This document shows, piece after piece, positions 29,923-39,984 of a stretch of 64,000 nucleotides of DNA. Origin of the DNA: Gordonia neofelifaecis NRRL B-59395. GTDB lineage: Bacteria; Actinomycetota; Actinomycetes; Mycobacteriales; Mycobacteriaceae. The DNA is taken from positions 124,001 to 188,000 of the forward strand of contig NZ_AEUD01000003.1 in the NCBI RefSeq assembly GCF_000192435.1, given 5' to 3'. Below the pieces are notes generated by a model. That model worked only from the letters and a program-made list of their open reading frames with translations. It did no database searches and was not told where the DNA came from. Numbering within the stretch: position 1 is the first letter of the stretch; every line of letters begins with the position of its first letter. A program made the position numbers and the translations under genes.

Positions 29923-32165
29923 CCAACTCCGTTCCGAACTTCGCCGACGTCCCCCTGGCCGGTGACCGTACAGCGGCTCCCGCCGGCTCGGGAGACGCGC
30001 AGACCGAGGGATTGGCCTCGGCCAACGGCTACACGGCCGAACAGGTCACGTGGGCGACACCCGAGCAGATCGACGTCCAGCCGGTGTTCACCCGCGACGA
30101 CCGCGACGCGACCGCGACCGAGGGCGGATACCCGCTCGACTCGGTGCCCGGTGAAGCGCCGTTCATCCGCGGCCCGTATCCGACGATGTACGTCAACCAG
30201 CCGTGGACCATCCGCCAGTACGCGGGCTTCTCGACCGCCGCCGAGTCGAACGCCTTCTACCGCCGCAACCTCGCGGCCGGCCAGAAGGGTCTGTCGGTGG
30301 CGTTCGACCTCGCCACGCACCGCGGCTACGACTCCGACCACCCGCGCGTGGCGGGCGATGTCGGCATGGCCGGCGTGGCGATCGACTCGATCCTCGACAT
30401 GCGTCAGCTGTTCGACGGCATCGACCTGGGCAACGTCTCGGTGTCGATGACCATGAACGGCGCGGTGCTGCCGATCCTGGCGCTCTACGTGGTCGCGGCC
30501 GAGGAGCAGGGCGTGCCGCCGGAGAAGCTGGCCGGAACCATTCAGAACGACATTCTGAAGGAGTTCATGGTCCGCAACACCTACATCTATCCGCCGACCC
30601 CGTCGATGCGGATCATCTCGGACATCTTCGCCTACACGTCGCAGAAGATGCCGAAGTTCAACTCGATCTCGATCTCGGGCTACCACATCCAGGAGGCCGG
30701 AGCGACGGCCGACCTGGAGCTCGCGTACACCCTCGCCGACGGCGTGGAGTACATCCGGGCGGGGCTCGATGCGGGTCTTGACATCGACAAGTTCGCCCCT
30801 CGGCTGTCGTTCTTCTGGGGCATCGGCATGAACTTCTTCATGGAGGTCGCCAAGCTCCGCGCCGCACGCCTGCTCTGGAGTGAGCTGGTCGCGAAGTTCG
30901 AGCCCGAGAACTCGAAGAGTCTGTCGCTGCGTACGCACTCGCAGACCTCCGGCTGGTCGCTGACGGCGCAGGACGTGTTCAACAACGTCGCGCGGACCTG
31001 CGTCGAGGCGATGGCCGCCACTCAGGGGCACACCCAGTCGCTGCACACCAACGCCCTCGACGAGGCCATCGCCCTGCCGACGGACTTCTCGGCGCGCATC
31101 GCTCGCAACACTCAGTTGCTGCTGCAGCAGGAGTCGGGCACCACGCGGCCGATCGACCCGTGGGCGGGCTCGAACTACGTCGAGTGGCTGACCCATCAGC
31201 TGGCGGAGAAGGCGCGTGCGCACATCGCCGAGGTCGAAGAGGCCGGCGGCATGACGCAGGCGATCAACGAGGGCCTGCCGAAGCTCCGCATCGAGGAGGC
31301 CGCAGCCCGGACGCAGGCCCGCATCGATTCGGGCCAGCAGCCGCTGATCGGTGTCAACAAGTACCGCGTCGACGAGGACGAGGAGATCGAGGTCCTCAAG
31401 GTCGACAATTCCAAGGTGCGCGCCGAGCAGCTCGCCAAGCTGGAGAAGCTGCGCGCCGAGCGCGATTCGGCGGCGGTCGAGACGGCGTTGGCGAACCTGA
31501 CCCGTGCGGCGGCCGAGCCGGGCGGCAGCGATCTCGACAACAACCTGATGGCCCTCGCGATCGAGGCCGCCCGTCACGGCGCCACCGGCGGCGAGATCTC
31601 GGACGCGATGGAGAAGGTCTTCGGGCGCCACCAGGCCGAGATCCGTACGATCAGCGGCGTCTACCGCAATGAGGCAGGTGAGTCCGTGAGCAACATCGAT
31701 GACGCGATGGCGGTGGTCGACGCGTTCGCCGAGGCCGAGGGCCGTCGACCGCGCGTCCTGGTCGCCAAGATGGGACAGGACGGCCACGACCGCGGCCAGA
31801 AGGTGATCGCCACGGCGTTCGCCGACCTCGGCTTCGACGTCGACGTGGGCCCGCTGTTCGCCACCCCGGAGGAGGTGGCGGCCCAGGCCGCGGACAACGA
31901 CGTGCACGTCGTCGGTGTCTCATCGCTGGCCGCCGGCCACCTCACGCTGGTGCCCGCCCTCAAGCAGGCACTGGCCGACGTCGGCCGCGACGACATCATG
32001 ATCGTCGTCGGCGGCGTCATCCCGCCCGGCGACTTCGACGAGTTGTACGAGGCCGGCGCGGCGGCGATCTTCCCGCCGGGCACGGTGATCGCGGACAGCG
32101 CGGTGGACCTCATCAAGAAGCTGGCCGATCAGCTGGGCCTGGAACTGGCTGCCGCAGCCGAATGA
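29919..32165 (+). CDS. mutB: Methylmalonyl-CoA mutase large (catalytic) subunit
   Basis: This 748-residue catalytic subunit has the substrate barrel with [39 protein letters not shown] and [22 protein letters not shown]. The C-terminal cobalamin domain keeps [10 protein letters not shown] with the axial His623, then [10 protein letters not shown] and GGVIPPGD. The start ATG is four bases inside the mutA stop, giving coupled synthesis of the heterodimer. meaB follows with another four-base overlap. Confidence 0.97.
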   Translation: MTNSVPNFADVPLAGDRTAAPAGSGDAQTEGLASANGYTAEQVTWATPEQIDVQPVFTRDDRDATATEGGYPLDSVPGEAPFIRGPYPTMYVNQPWTIRQYAGFSTAAESNAFYRRNLAAGQKGLSVAFDLATHRGYDSDHPRVAGDVGMAGVAIDSILDMRQLFDGIDLGNVSVSMTMNGAVLPILALYVVAAEEQGVPPEKLAGTIQNDILKEFMVRNTYIYPPTPSMRIISDIFAYTSQKMPKFNSISISGYHIQEAGATADLELAYTLADGVEYIRAGLDAGLDIDKFAPRLSFFWGIGMNFFMEVAKLRAARLLWSELVAKFEPENSKSLSLRTHSQTSGWSLTAQDVFNNVARTCVEAMAATQGHTQSLHTNALDEAIALPTDFSARIARNTQLLLQQESGTTRPIDPWAGSNYVEWLTHQLAEKARAHIAEVEEAGGMTQAINEGLPKLRIEEAAARTQARIDSGQQPLIGVNKYRVDEDEEIEVLKVDNSKVRAEQLAKLEKLRAERDSAAVETALANLTRAAAEPGGSDLDNNLMALAIEAARHGATGGEISDAMEKVFGRHQAEIRTISGVYRNEAGESVSNIDDAMAVVDAFAEAEGRRPRVLVAKMGQDGHDRGQKVIATAFADLGFDVDVGPLFATPEEVAAQAADNDVHVVGVSSLAAGHLTLVPALKQALADVGRDDIMIVVGGVIPPGDFDELYEAGAAAIFPPGTVIADSAVDLIKKLADQLGLELAAAAE

Positions 32166-33181
32166 GCAACGGTGAACCCCGTCGGGCCGACCGCCCGGCG
32201 GGGCGTCCGATCGATGTCGACGCCCTGACCGAGGGCGTGCTGTCGGGAAACCGCGCACAACTGGCGCGGGCGATCACGCTCGTCGAGTCGGTCCGTTCGG
32301 ATCATCGGGCGGCCGCTCAACAGCTGCTGCTGAATCTCACTCCGCACGCCGGGAAGTCGTTCCGCGTCGGCATCACCGGTGTCCCGGGCGTCGGCAAGTC
32401 GACGACCATCGAGACCCTCGGCATGTACTTGATCGAGCAGGGCCACCGTGTCGCGGTGCTGGCCGTCGACCCGTCGTCCACGCGCACCAAGGGCTCGATC
32501 CTGGGCGACAAGACGCGGATGGGCCGACTGTCCGCTGCTCCCGAGGCCTATGTCCGGCCGTCGCCCAGTTCGGGCACGCTCGGCGGCGTCACGAAGGCGA
32601 CGCGCGAGACGATCGTCCTCGTGGAGGCCGCAGGATACGACGTCGTGCTGGTCGAGACCGTCGGCGTCGGGCAGTCGGAGGTGAGCGTCGCAGGCATGGT
32701 CGACGTCTTCACCTTCCTGACGCTGGCTCGCACCGGGGACTCGCTGCAGGGCATCAAGAAGGGCGTCCTGGAACTCGCGGAGATCGTGGTCGTCAACAAG
32801 GCCGATGGCAAGCACATCAACGAGGCCAGGGGAGCGGCTCGCGAGCTGCGGAATGCGCTCGGTCTCATCTATCCGCACGATGCGCTCTGGCATCCACCGG
32901 TGCTGACGATGAGCGCCATCGAGAACACCGGGGTGGACGGCTACTGGGAGGCGATCCTGAAGCACCGCGAGACCCTCACCGCGGCAGGCGAGTTCGAGAA
33001 GCGCCGAGCACAGCAGCAGGTCGACTGGATGTGGAGCATGGTCCGCGAGACGATGCTCAACCGTCTCGAGGAGGATCCGCAGGTCCGTGCCGTCCGCCGC
33101 GAGGTGGAGGCCGGTGTCCTCGAGGGCACGCTGACTCCGACTCTCGGCGCCGACCGGATCGCGGGCGCCGCAGGGTTCTGA
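32162..33181 (+). CDS. meaB: Methylmalonyl-CoA mutase-associated GTPase MeaB
   Basis: This 339-residue G3E-type P-loop GTPase loads and protects cobalamin on the mutase. Walker A is GVPGVGKS near residues 77-84, followed by [21 protein letters not shown] (Walker B/switch) and the base-specificity motif NKAD. The C-terminal dimer helix [16 protein letters not shown] is present. It is the third gene of the coupled mutA-mutB-meaB operon (ATGA overlap with mutB). Confidence 0.95.
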   Translation: MSNGEPRRADRPAGRPIDVDALTEGVLSGNRAQLARAITLVESVRSDHRAAAQQLLLNLTPHAGKSFRVGITGVPGVGKSTTIETLGMYLIEQGHRVAVLAVDPSSTRTKGSILGDKTRMGRLSAAPEAYVRPSPSSGTLGGVTKATRETIVLVEAAGYDVVLVETVGVGQSEVSVAGMVDVFTFLTLARTGDSLQGIKKGVLELAEIVVVNKADGKHINEARGAARELRNALGLIYPHDALWHPPVLTMSAIENTGVDGYWEAILKHRETLTAAGEFEKRRAQQQVDWMWSMVRETMLNRLEEDPQVRAVRREVEAGVLEGTLTPTLGADRIAGAAGF

Positions 33182-33200
33182 GCAGTGTTCGGCGACAGCC

Positions 33201-33998
33201 TCACCTGACCTGCGCTTTGGATCGGACCCGGCTGAGCAGCCCGAGGATCGCAACGCTGACGAGCACCAGCAACAGCGTGTTCGCTGCGGCGGAGAACAGG
33301 TCGCCTCGATCGGACTGGGTGAAGACGGTGACCGGAAGGGTGCGCCACGACGCCGGGTACACCATGATCGTCGCCCCGAGTTCGCCCATGCACAGCGCGA
33401 CGGACAGCCCGGCCGCCGCGGCGATCGCGGGCGCGAGCAGCGGCAGGGTCTCCGTGACGAGAGTCCGCCACGGAGATGCTCCCAACGAGTCCGCGACCCG
33501 GTCGAGCGCCGGGTCCAGACCCTTCGCCGCGGCGGACACCATCGAGTACGCGAACGACAGCACCAGCAGCGCCTGGACCCCGATGACGATCCACGGCGTT
33601 CCGTTGAGAATCAGCGGCGGTTTCGAGAAGGCGATGAGCACCGCGAGACCGACGACCACCGAGGGCACGGCCACCGGCAGGTGGTAGGCGGTGTCGAGCA
33701 GAACCCGCAACCGTCGCGGTGCGGTGCGGGCGGCGAGGGCGGCCCACGTGCCGACCGCCACCGCGCAGGCGGATGCCACGAGTGCAGTCTGGACCGAGAC
33801 GCTGATGCTCTGCAGATCGTCGGCCGACAACGATTCCCGGACGTGGGCTGTCGTCATCCCGGACGGCAGCACCGAGTTCCACGACGACGAGAACGCGGTC
33901 AATGCCGTGACCGCGATCGGCGCGACGATGAGGACGAGGACGATCGCGCCGAACGTCAGCCACACGACGACGCGCGCAGATCTGTTGCGAATCAACAT
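33201..33998 (-). CDS. phnV: ABC transporter permease, 2-aminoethylphosphonate type (PhnV-like)
   Basis: This 265-residue permease has six predicted helices; the cytoplasmic coupling loop is ADSLGASPWRTLVTETLPLLAP (the EAA-type motif). It is the last gene of a minus-strand operon FAD oxidoreductase-phnS-phnT-phnU-phnV. Spacing to phnU is three bases. The set of two separate permeases, ATPase and binding protein, linked to an FAD oxidoreductase and a phosphonatase-like HAD protein, is what is annotated as putative 2-aminoethylphosphonate uptake in related genomes. The substrate is inferred from that context. Confidence 0.78.
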   Translation of the reverse strand: MLIRNRSARVVVWLTFGAIVLVLIVAPIAVTALTAFSSSWNSVLPSGMTTAHVRESLSADDLQSISVSVQTALVASACAVAVGTWAALAARTAPRRLRVLLDTAYHLPVAVPSVVVGLAVLIAFSKPPLILNGTPWIVIGVQALLVLSFAYSMVSAAAKGLDPALDRVADSLGASPWRTLVTETLPLLAPAIAAAAGLSVALCMGELGATIMVYPASWRTLPVTVFTQSDRGDLFSAAANTLLLVLVSVAILGLLSRVRSKAQVR

Positions 33999-34001
33999 GT
34001 C

Positions 34002-34874
34002 TCATGCTCCTGTGCGGGTGTCGAAACGTCGGACGACGGCGCGGTAGCCGAGGTAGACGATCACGGAGAGGGTCAACTGCATCGTCGCCAGAACGGCGGC
34101 GGTCGCGAAGTCGGAGGCCACCATCGACTTCGTGTAGATCATCATCGGCACGGTCGTGACGTCCTTCGCTCCGGTGAAGAGAACGATGCCGAACTCGTTC
34201 AGGGTCAGCAGGAAGGTGAGCGACGAGGCGGCGGCGAGCGCGGGCCAGACCCGGGGGAGGATGACGGTCGCGGCGATCCGCGTCGGTCCCGCGCCGAGTA
34301 AGGACGCGACGTCGATGTGCGCACTGGGGAACTGGCTGAACGCAGCGAGCAGGGGACGCACCACGAACGGCGTGTAGAACGCGATCTCGGCGAGCACGAC
34401 GCCGGTCACCGTCGCCAGGAAGGTGAACTGGTGTCCGGTCGAGGCCGACACCACACCGACGGATCCGAACAGCACACCGAGTGCCAGGGGGATCAGGAAC
34501 GACGGCAGCGCGACCACCGCCTCGATCATCCGCACCACCCCGGCTGATCCGGGGAACGGGACGAAGGCGAGCACGAATGCGAGGAAGGTGCCGATCACCA
34601 GGCAGCCGAGGGTCGACAGCGCCGCCACCTCCAGCGTGCGCCAGACGGCCTTGTGCACGGCCGGGTCGGCGAGCGTCGAGCCCCAGGTGGCGCCGCCCGC
34701 GAAAGCGTCGTCGCGGTCGGTGAACGACCGCGCCACCACCCACGCCAGCGGATAGCCGAGTCCGACCGCAGGCACGATCAGCGGACCGGCGACGACTGCC
34801 GTCTTGGCAACTGTCATCGCACGACCATCGTTCTCCGCCGGACGCCCTGCCTCGGGTTCGACGACCGCGGTCAT
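34002..34874 (-). CDS. phnU: ABC transporter permease, 2-aminoethylphosphonate type (PhnU-like)
   Basis: This 290-residue permease has about six helices and the coupling motif ASLLGAGPTRIAATVILPRVWPAL. An acidic, polar N-terminus (MTAVVEPEAGRPAENDGRA) precedes the first helix. ATG 34874 overlaps the phnT stop by four bases (ATGA), so synthesis is coupled. The segment LNEFGIVLFTGAKDVTTVPMMIYTKSM is characteristic of the iron/phosphonate/thiamine-type permease group. Confidence 0.8.
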   Translation of the reverse strand: MTAVVEPEAGRPAENDGRAMTVAKTAVVAGPLIVPAVGLGYPLAWVVARSFTDRDDAFAGGATWGSTLADPAVHKAVWRTLEVAALSTLGCLVIGTFLAFVLAFVPFPGSAGVVRMIEAVVALPSFLIPLALGVLFGSVGVVSASTGHQFTFLATVTGVVLAEIAFYTPFVVRPLLAAFSQFPSAHIDVASLLGAGPTRIAATVILPRVWPALAAASSLTFLLTLNEFGIVLFTGAKDVTTVPMMIYTKSMVASDFATAAVLATMQLTLSVIVYLGYRAVVRRFDTRTGA

Positions 34875-36028
34875 GCGCTCTTCTCCGCGGGCACCACGTG
34901 CACGTCGGCCGGATCGACGCCGACCCACACCCGGTCCCCGGGCCGGGGCGGCTCGCGGAGCACCGGGACATCGACGCCGATCGGCTGATCGGTCCCGACC
35001 ACCCGGGCGCGGACATGTCGCACCGCGCCGCGCCACTGCAGGTCGACGACGTCCACCTCGAAACCGTTCGACGGCGCCGTCGAACCGAACTCCCAGGCCC
35101 ACGGACGCACGGCGAGGGAGACGTGCTTCTCGCGGGCGACGGTGCTCTGCGAGCGCGCTCGCAATCGGATGCCGCCGTGGTCGACGATCCCGACGGCGCC
35201 CGCGGAGATCGATTCGAGCGCACGCACCGGGAGGATGTCGGCGCCGCCGAGGAAGGTCGCCGCGAACTCACTCGGCGGCGCGTGGAACAGCGACTCCGCG
35301 GAGTCGATCGCCTCGAGCCGCGCATTGCGCATGATGCCGATGCGGTCGGCGAGTGCGAGCGCTTCGCCCTGATCATGCGTGACATGAACGATCGCGATCT
35401 CGGGCAGGTCGCTGCGGAGCTGCTGCAGTTCGACGATCATGTTCTGGCGGAGCCTGGTGTCCAGCGCCGACAGCGGCTCGTCGAGCAGGAGCAGGTCGGG
35501 ACGGCCGGCGAGCGCGCGGGCGATCGCCACCCGCTGCTGCTGGCCGCCCGACAGTTCGCGTGGCAGTCGATCGGCGAAGCCGAGCATGCCGACCATCCGC
35601 AGCACCTCGTTGACCCGCGGTCCGATATCGGCCCGCCGCACCCGGTGCGCTTTGAGGCCGAAGGCGACGTTCGCCCGGACCGTCAGGTGCGGGAAGAGGG
35701 CGTACTGCTGGACGACGAAGCCCACGCCGCGGTGCCGCGGCGCCAGTTCGGTGACGTCACGCCCGTCGATCGTGACCGTGCCGGAGACGACGTTCTCGAA
35801 GCCGGCGATGGCCTTGAGTGCGGTGGACTTCCCCGATCCGGACGGGCCGAGCAGGGCGACGGTCTCGCCGCGTTCGACGTCGAAGGAGCAGTCGGCGAGT
35901 GCGATCGTGCCGTCGTACGCGACGGTGACGTCGGTCAATGCGACCGCGGGAGCGCCGGTTCGCAGGTTCGGCGTGGCCGACGATCGGCCGCGAGGTGTGA
36001 CCGTCCGCCTCCCGATCCGCAGGTTCAC
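34871..36028 (-). CDS. phnT: ABC transporter ATPase, 2-aminoethylphosphonate type (PhnT-like)
   Basis: This 385-residue ATPase of the spermidine/iron-type class has Walker A GPSGSGKST at about residues 57-65, the Q-loop, signature LSGGQQQR, Walker B LLLLDEPLSALD and H-loop THDQGEA, then a TOBE regulatory domain in the last 110 residues (SLAVRPWAWEFG). GTG 36028 overlaps the last bases of the phnS gene as GTGA. It energizes the PhnU/PhnV permease pair. Confidence 0.85.
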   Translation of the reverse strand: MNLRIGRRTVTPRGRSSATPNLRTGAPAVALTDVTVAYDGTIALADCSFDVERGETVALLGPSGSGKSTALKAIAGFENVVSGTVTIDGRDVTELAPRHRGVGFVVQQYALFPHLTVRANVAFGLKAHRVRRADIGPRVNEVLRMVGMLGFADRLPRELSGGQQQRVAIARALAGRPDLLLLDEPLSALDTRLRQNMIVELQQLRSDLPEIAIVHVTHDQGEALALADRIGIMRNARLEAIDSAESLFHAPPSEFAATFLGGADILPVRALESISAGAVGIVDHGGIRLRARSQSTVAREKHVSLAVRPWAWEFGSTAPSNGFEVDVVDLQWRGAVRHVRARVVGTDQPIGVDVPVLREPPRPGDRVWVGVDPADVHVVPAEKSA

Positions 36029-37065
36029 TGCCCGATCGCCTTGTTGTACGCGTCGATCAGCGCCGTGAAGTCATCGTTGACGGCCGCCCAGTCCGGCTGC
36101 CAGATCTCGGCTCCGGCGATCGACTTCTGGATCGCATCGTAGTTCGGCCCGCTCGCCGTGACGTCGGTGCGCGCCGAGACGCCGAACGGCCTCGTCGGAG
36201 AGGGTTCGCTGCACGTCGGCCGACATGAGGAAGTCGATGAGCTTCTGCGCGTTCTCCGCGTGCGGGGCGTTTGCGGCCTTGCCCATGAAGTAGGGGAGTG
36301 CCAGCGTCGATCGCTTGCCGGTCGCGTCGGCAGGCAGGAAGGTCTCGTAGGCGGCCTTGTCCTTCGTGATCGAGGCGAGGGCCATCTGGACGTCGCTGTT
36401 GGCGACGGCGAGCTCGCCCTTCGACACCTTCGGTCCCAGCTTGCCGGTGGAGGCTGACGGACCGACGTTGTTGGTCTGGAGCCGGGCGAGGTAATCGAGC
36501 GCCTGCTGGTCGCCCATCACGTGCCGCAGGAGCAGTAACAGCGCGGTGCCGTCGCCCGCCTGCCCCGGCGTGGAGTACTGGATCTTCTGCTTGAACCGGG
36601 GGTCGAGGAGGTCGGACCACGTCTGGGCCTTCGGTGTGACGGAGTCGCCGCGGATCATCGTGAAGTAGTTGTCGGCGAGGACGACGTAGCGGCCGCCGGG
36701 CGCCTTCGCGTTCTCCGGCAGTGCCGCGGCGTCGGCGACGGTGGTCGTATCGAGGCTGCCCTGCTTGTCAGCCTGCTGAATGAACGGCGGCAGGGTCACC
36801 AACACGTCCATCTGCGGGTTCGACTCTCCTTCTCTGCACGTGAGACCACTTCCCCCGACCCGCCTTCCACGTACTCGACCTTGATCCCGGTCTTGTCCTG
36901 GAACGCAGTGAACTGCGTGTGGTACCAGTCGCCGAGGCCGTCGGCGCTGTATAGGGTGACGGTGTTCGCGTCGGCGGTGCCGCCGCCGGTGCCGCCGCAC
37001 GCAGCGGCTGTGGACAGCGAGAGGGCGGCGACGGCGACGGCCGCGATTCGGACGGGACGCTTCAT
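36025..37065 (-). pseudogene. phnS: Phosphonate-type ABC substrate-binding protein, two frameshifts
   Basis: Begins at ATG 37065 with a signal peptide and a lipobox-like end (LSTAAACGG), then [43 protein letters not shown]. The frame is lost near 36825 and resumes as [22 protein letters not shown]; a single missing base would repair it. The second frame runs to SDEAVR near 36187 and then resumes in another frame as PFGVSARTDVTASGPNYDA, ending KAIGQ at 36025. All parts together make a normal extracellular solute-binding protein of about 345 residues. The conserved content in all three pieces and the intact neighbours suggest either very recent decay or base-calling errors. Confidence 0.8.
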
Positions 37066-37136
37066 GATGGCTCTTTTCGTGGTGGGGACGAGCAGCGGGC
37101 GGAATGGTCGGGAGGGAGTCGGCGGATGCGGACCGG

Positions 37137-38264
37137 TCAGGAGGTCAGAGTTCCGGCGAGGCTGCGGGCCGCGAGTTCCAGGCCCACGGTCATGCCGACG
37201 CCGGTGGTCACTGAGCAGGCGTGGACGTTCGGTGCGAGGCGGGCGGTGAGATAGGGGCCGGCGGGCCGCGCGGCATAGACCCCTTGCCAGCGTTCGCGGA
37301 TCCGCAGACGTCGGCCGAGGACGGCTTCGACTTCGCCCAGAATGAGGGCGGAGACGGATTCGTCGAGGAACGGGGAGACGGTGAGTCGATTGCGGTGTGA
37401 GTCGCCGATCAACAGGCCGCCGTCGGGGCGCTGCGTGAACATGATGTTCGTGTCCGCGGCGAACAGCTCCGGACGCCGGAGTTCGAGACGGGTGCGGAGC
37501 GCGGCGGCGGCCGAGGTCTCGGCGAAGGCGTCGTAGCGGAGAAGCGAGGTCGCGGTGAGCACGGCGGGCGGGACTCGAATTCCCGGGTCCTCGGTGAGCA
37601 TCATCTGCAGGGCACAGCGTTCCATGCCGGCGTCGTCGGCCACGGCCGGGGCGAGGTAGTCGAGGTCGTGGCCGACGCAGACGAAGACCCGTCCGGCAGC
37701 GATGGCGCCGCCGGAGGTACGGACTCGCGCCCCTGTGGCGTCAGCCTCCTCGATGCCGAGATACGCGGTGCGCCACCTGAACTCGACCCCGTCTCGGTTG
37801 CCGAGCCAATCTGCCAGTCTCGGTGCCGTGGTGCGTGGGTCTACCCGCAGGTCGTCGTGCAGTCGGGCTCCGCCCACGACGTCGTCGGCAACCACGCCGC
37901 CCAGATCGGCCCGGATCTGGGCCGCGGTGCGCAGCTCCACCGCATCGCGTTTGTCAGCGAGCTCCTCCATTACCGCGACTTCATCGGCGGCGCGGGCGAC
38001 GGCGGCGCCCGCGGACTGCCGGATCGGGAGTCCGGTGCGGGCGGCGACGGACAGCCATCTCTCGCGGGTTCCGAGTGCGAGCTCCCGGAGTTCGCGTGAC
38101 TGACCTGTGGCACACACGTGTCCGAAGTTCCGGACCGAGGCGCCGACCGGGCGGGCGTCGCGGTCGATGAGGATGACACGGAGTCCGTCGTCATGGGCGG
38201 CCAGTGCGTGGCCGAGCCCGACGATGCCGGATCCGACGACCAGGACGTCGTAATCGATGTTCAC
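37137..38264 (-). CDS. FAD-dependent oxidoreductase (TIGR03364-type, phosphonate-linked)
   Basis: This 375-residue DAO-type flavoprotein has [31 protein letters not shown] at the N-terminus and the C-terminal [20 protein letters not shown] flavin-contact region. The family is repeatedly found beside phosphonatase-like hydrolases and 2-aminoethylphosphonate transporters, so it probably oxidizes an aminophosphonate or its N-methyl derivative; this is inference from context. It is the first gene of the operon. GTG 38264 is the best start. Operator-like sites lie 50 and 134 bases upstream. Confidence 0.82.
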   Translation of the reverse strand: MNIDYDVLVVGSGIVGLGHALAAHDDGLRVILIDRDARPVGASVRNFGHVCATGQSRELRELALGTRERWLSVAARTGLPIRQSAGAAVARAADEVAVMEELADKRDAVELRTAAQIRADLGGVVADDVVGGARLHDDLRVDPRTTAPRLADWLGNRDGVEFRWRTAYLGIEEADATGARVRTSGGAIAAGRVFVCVGHDLDYLAPAVADDAGMERCALQMMLTEDPGIRVPPAVLTATSLLRYDAFAETSAAAALRTRLELRRPELFAADTNIMFTQRPDGGLLIGDSHRNRLTVSPFLDESVSALILGEVEAVLGRRLRIRERWQGVYAARPAGPYLTARLAPNVHACSVTTGVGMTVGLELAARSLAGTLTS

Positions 38265-38313
38265 GTCGATGAGACTCGCCCCTGCGGCCAGGCGTCGCAA
38301 CCGCTGGGAAGGT

Positions 38314-38327
38314 CTTGTCTGTACAAG
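38314..38327. promoter_or_regulatory. Candidate GntR operator upstream of the FAD gene
   Basis: CTTGT-CTGT-ACAAG is a perfect inverted repeat, 50 bases before the FAD oxidoreductase start. Read on with the next bases it gives TCTGTACAAGTT, close to TCTAGACAAGTT in front of gntR. Confidence 0.6.
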
Positions 38328-38397
38328 TTGGGCAACGGTTCATCTGCCACTGAACGCGTTCATGTCGCGTTCATTGCCCGTCTGGTGGGCTGCAGAC

Positions 38398-38407
38398 GAA
38401 CTTGTCT
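38398..38407. promoter_or_regulatory. Second candidate GntR site (shared 10-mer)
   Basis: GAACTTGTCT is the exact complement of AGACAAGTTC at 43581-43590 in front of gntR. Two sites in front of the phosphonate operon and one in front of the regulator suggest one regulon. Confidence 0.5.
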
Positions 38408-38444
38408 TGGGAAGACGACTCGTCTCGAGCACCCCGCACAAGAA

Positions 38445-38462
38445 TCAAGTCTCAATGCTTGA
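38445..38462. promoter_or_regulatory. Third TCAAGY-N6-RCTTGA-type inverted repeat
   Basis: TCAAG and CTTGA arms are separated by eight bases, the same geometry as the two repeats at 27099-27145. A further ATATCAAGT half-site is at about 38471-38479. Confidence 0.55.
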
Positions 38463-38613
38463 ATCGATGCATATCAAGTGTCGTCTATTGATCGCAGAAC
38501 AAGTGGCCTGCACGACGCGCGTTTCGTCTGAATGATCCCGGAATCTCGCCGATTGTCACCCACGTCACACGCTGAGAATTCTATGAACGAGGGGCCGAAG
38601 GGTCTAGTCTTGC

Positions 38614-38648
38614 CAGGTATTAATTACCTGTAGTCAACTATCTAGTTG
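38614..38648. promoter_or_regulatory. Two adjacent palindromes, likely MarR operators
   Basis: CAGGTA-N5-TACCTG (38614-38630) and CAACTA-N2-TAGTTG (38635-38648) are both perfect and sit 20-55 bases before the MarR start, where a promoter is expected. Two close operators fit cooperative autorepression. Confidence 0.65.
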
Positions 38649-38667
38649 CCGGATTGCGAGTGAGAAC

Positions 38668-39177
38668 GTGACGAACGAACCGGTGCGGCAGAAGCGGGCG
38701 GAGCGTCGTCTCGGAGACGGCGCGCTGATCTCCCGGTCGCTGGTCCGGATCACGCGTGCGGTCCGCAGGGCGCTCGGCGTGCAGCCGCTGACCTCGGGGC
38801 AGGCTTCGACGCTCTGGGCGATCGCTGAACTCGCGCCGGTTCGTCCGACGGATCTGGCGGAGAAGGAGAGCGTGACGAGTCCGTCGATGTCGAAGACCAT
38901 CGCCTGCCTGGATCGTGCCGGTCTCGTCTCGCGGTCGGCGGATCCGAATGACGGCCGAGTCAGCCGACTCGACCTGACGGCAGCTGGTCGGGCCTACGTG
39001 GCCGACGCGAACTCGGAGCGGATCTCGTTGTACGAGAACGCATTGCGCCGGCTGCCGACAGCCGAGCGGGAGACGGTGGTCCGGGCGGTGACGCTGCTCG
39101 CCGACACGATGTGCGACGTGGTCGCCGACCGGACGCGTTCGTCGACTCGACGACCGCAGGCAATTGACGACCACTAG
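38668..39177 (+). CDS. MarR family transcriptional regulator
   Basis: This 169-residue winged-helix protein has the recognition region LAEKESVTSPSMSKTIACLDRAGLVSRSADPNDGRVSRLDLTAAGR, the MarR wing with DxxDxR-like DPNDGRVS. The N-terminal helices (SLVRITRAVRRAL) form the dimer region. GTG 38668. It heads a plus-strand run of four genes that includes a multidrug-type exporter, so it is probably the repressor of that operon and of itself, using the palindromes at 38614-38648. The inducer is unknown. Confidence 0.88.
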   Translation: MTNEPVRQKRAERRLGDGALISRSLVRITRAVRRALGVQPLTSGQASTLWAIAELAPVRPTDLAEKESVTSPSMSKTIACLDRAGLVSRSADPNDGRVSRLDLTAAGRAYVADANSERISLYENALRRLPTAERETVVRAVTLLADTMCDVVADRTRSSTRRPQAIDDH

Positions 39178-39196
39178 AGATTGAGGGAGGAACTCG

Positions 39197-39982
39197 GTGC
39201 ACAACGCAGTAGACGGGCACTCGTGCCTGATACACGGAGTTGTCCGCGACGATCGTGGTGAGGCCGTCGCCGGATCGACGGTGACGGTCATCGACCATGA
39301 GGGCAGGCAGGTGGCAGTCGCACCCGCTCGGCCGGACGGCACGTTCACCGCAGAGGTGCCGGTCGAGGGCCAGTACGTCCTGGTCACCTCGGCGGTCGGC
39401 TACGCGCCGTCGGCGGTCACGATCACCACGACCGGCGAATCGGTGGAGGCCACGGTGACGTTGGCGGCACACGCCGCGCTGAACGGCGTGGTTCGGTCGA
39501 CGGTCGACGGGGCACCCGTGGTCGGCGCAGTCGTCACCGCGACGGCATCCGGCGGACAGGTCGTCGCCACCGCGGTCGCCGGCTCGGGCGGTGAATGGCA
39601 GCTGCGCGGTGTCGCAGAGGGGTCGTACACGATCGTCGTCACGGCCGTGGGATTCGAGGCCACCGCGACGACGATCGCGCACGAGGCATCGTCGCAGCGG
39701 CCCGTCGTGCTCGAACTGACGTCCGCGGTGACTCTCACCGGCCGCGTGACCGACGGCCGCGGCGGCGTCGTCGCCCACAGCCAGGTCGCACTGCTCGACG
39801 GCGCCGGAGCGATGGCGGCGAGCGTGTTCACCGACGAGACCGGGCACTACGCGTTCAGCGATCTGACCCCGGGCGACTACACGGTTCTGGCCAGCGGCTA
39901 TGCGCCCGTGGCGGCCACCGTCGACGTGCGGGCGGGCCGATTCGTGAACCACGAGTTCGTTCTCGGCGCGGAGGGACGGTGA
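39197..39982 (+). CDS. Three tandem carboxypeptidase-regulatory-like (Cna-B/transthyretin-fold) domains, no signal peptide
   Basis: This 261-residue protein is made of three repeats of about 82 residues: about 11-92, 93-174 and 175-256. Each has a start like GVVRDDRGEAVAGSTVTV, a turn like DGTFTAEV, a motif GxYxVxxxAxGYxP and ends in a beta strand VTLAL or VVLEL. This is the CarboxypepD_reg Ig-like fold. These domains normally are extracellular, yet the N-terminus MHNAVDGHSCLIHG has no signal peptide. GTG 39197 with GGGAGG six bases upstream. It is followed by a YceI-fusion gene whose start is three bases downstream. Role unknown; probably a binding or scaffold module. Confidence 0.82.
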   Translation: MHNAVDGHSCLIHGVVRDDRGEAVAGSTVTVIDHEGRQVAVAPARPDGTFTAEVPVEGQYVLVTSAVGYAPSAVTITTTGESVEATVTLAAHAALNGVVRSTVDGAPVVGAVVTATASGGQVVATAVAGSGGEWQLRGVAEGSYTIVVTAVGFEATATTIAHEASSQRPVVLELTSAVTLTGRVTDGRGGVVAHSQVALLDGAGAMAASVFTDETGHYAFSDLTPGDYTVLASGYAPVAATVDVRAGRFVNHEFVLGAEGR

Positions 39983-39984
39983 CC

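Larger units (their letters stand above)
38265..38667. promoter_or_regulatory. Divergent control region with several operator-like repeats
   Basis: This 403-base gene-free region lies between the phosphonate operon (minus) and the MarR operon (plus). It holds CTTGTCTGTACAAG (38314-38327), GAACTTGTCT (38398-38407, whose complement is also upstream of gntR), TCAAGT-N6-GCTTGA (38445-38462) and, near the MarR start, two palindromes (38614-38648). No ORF of note is present. Confidence 0.7.

Noticed and set aside
29280-31907. An 875-codon open frame opposite mutA/mutB
   Set aside because: It covers parts of two well-conserved genes on the other strand, has no domain signature and is low-complexity in Arg, His and Gly.
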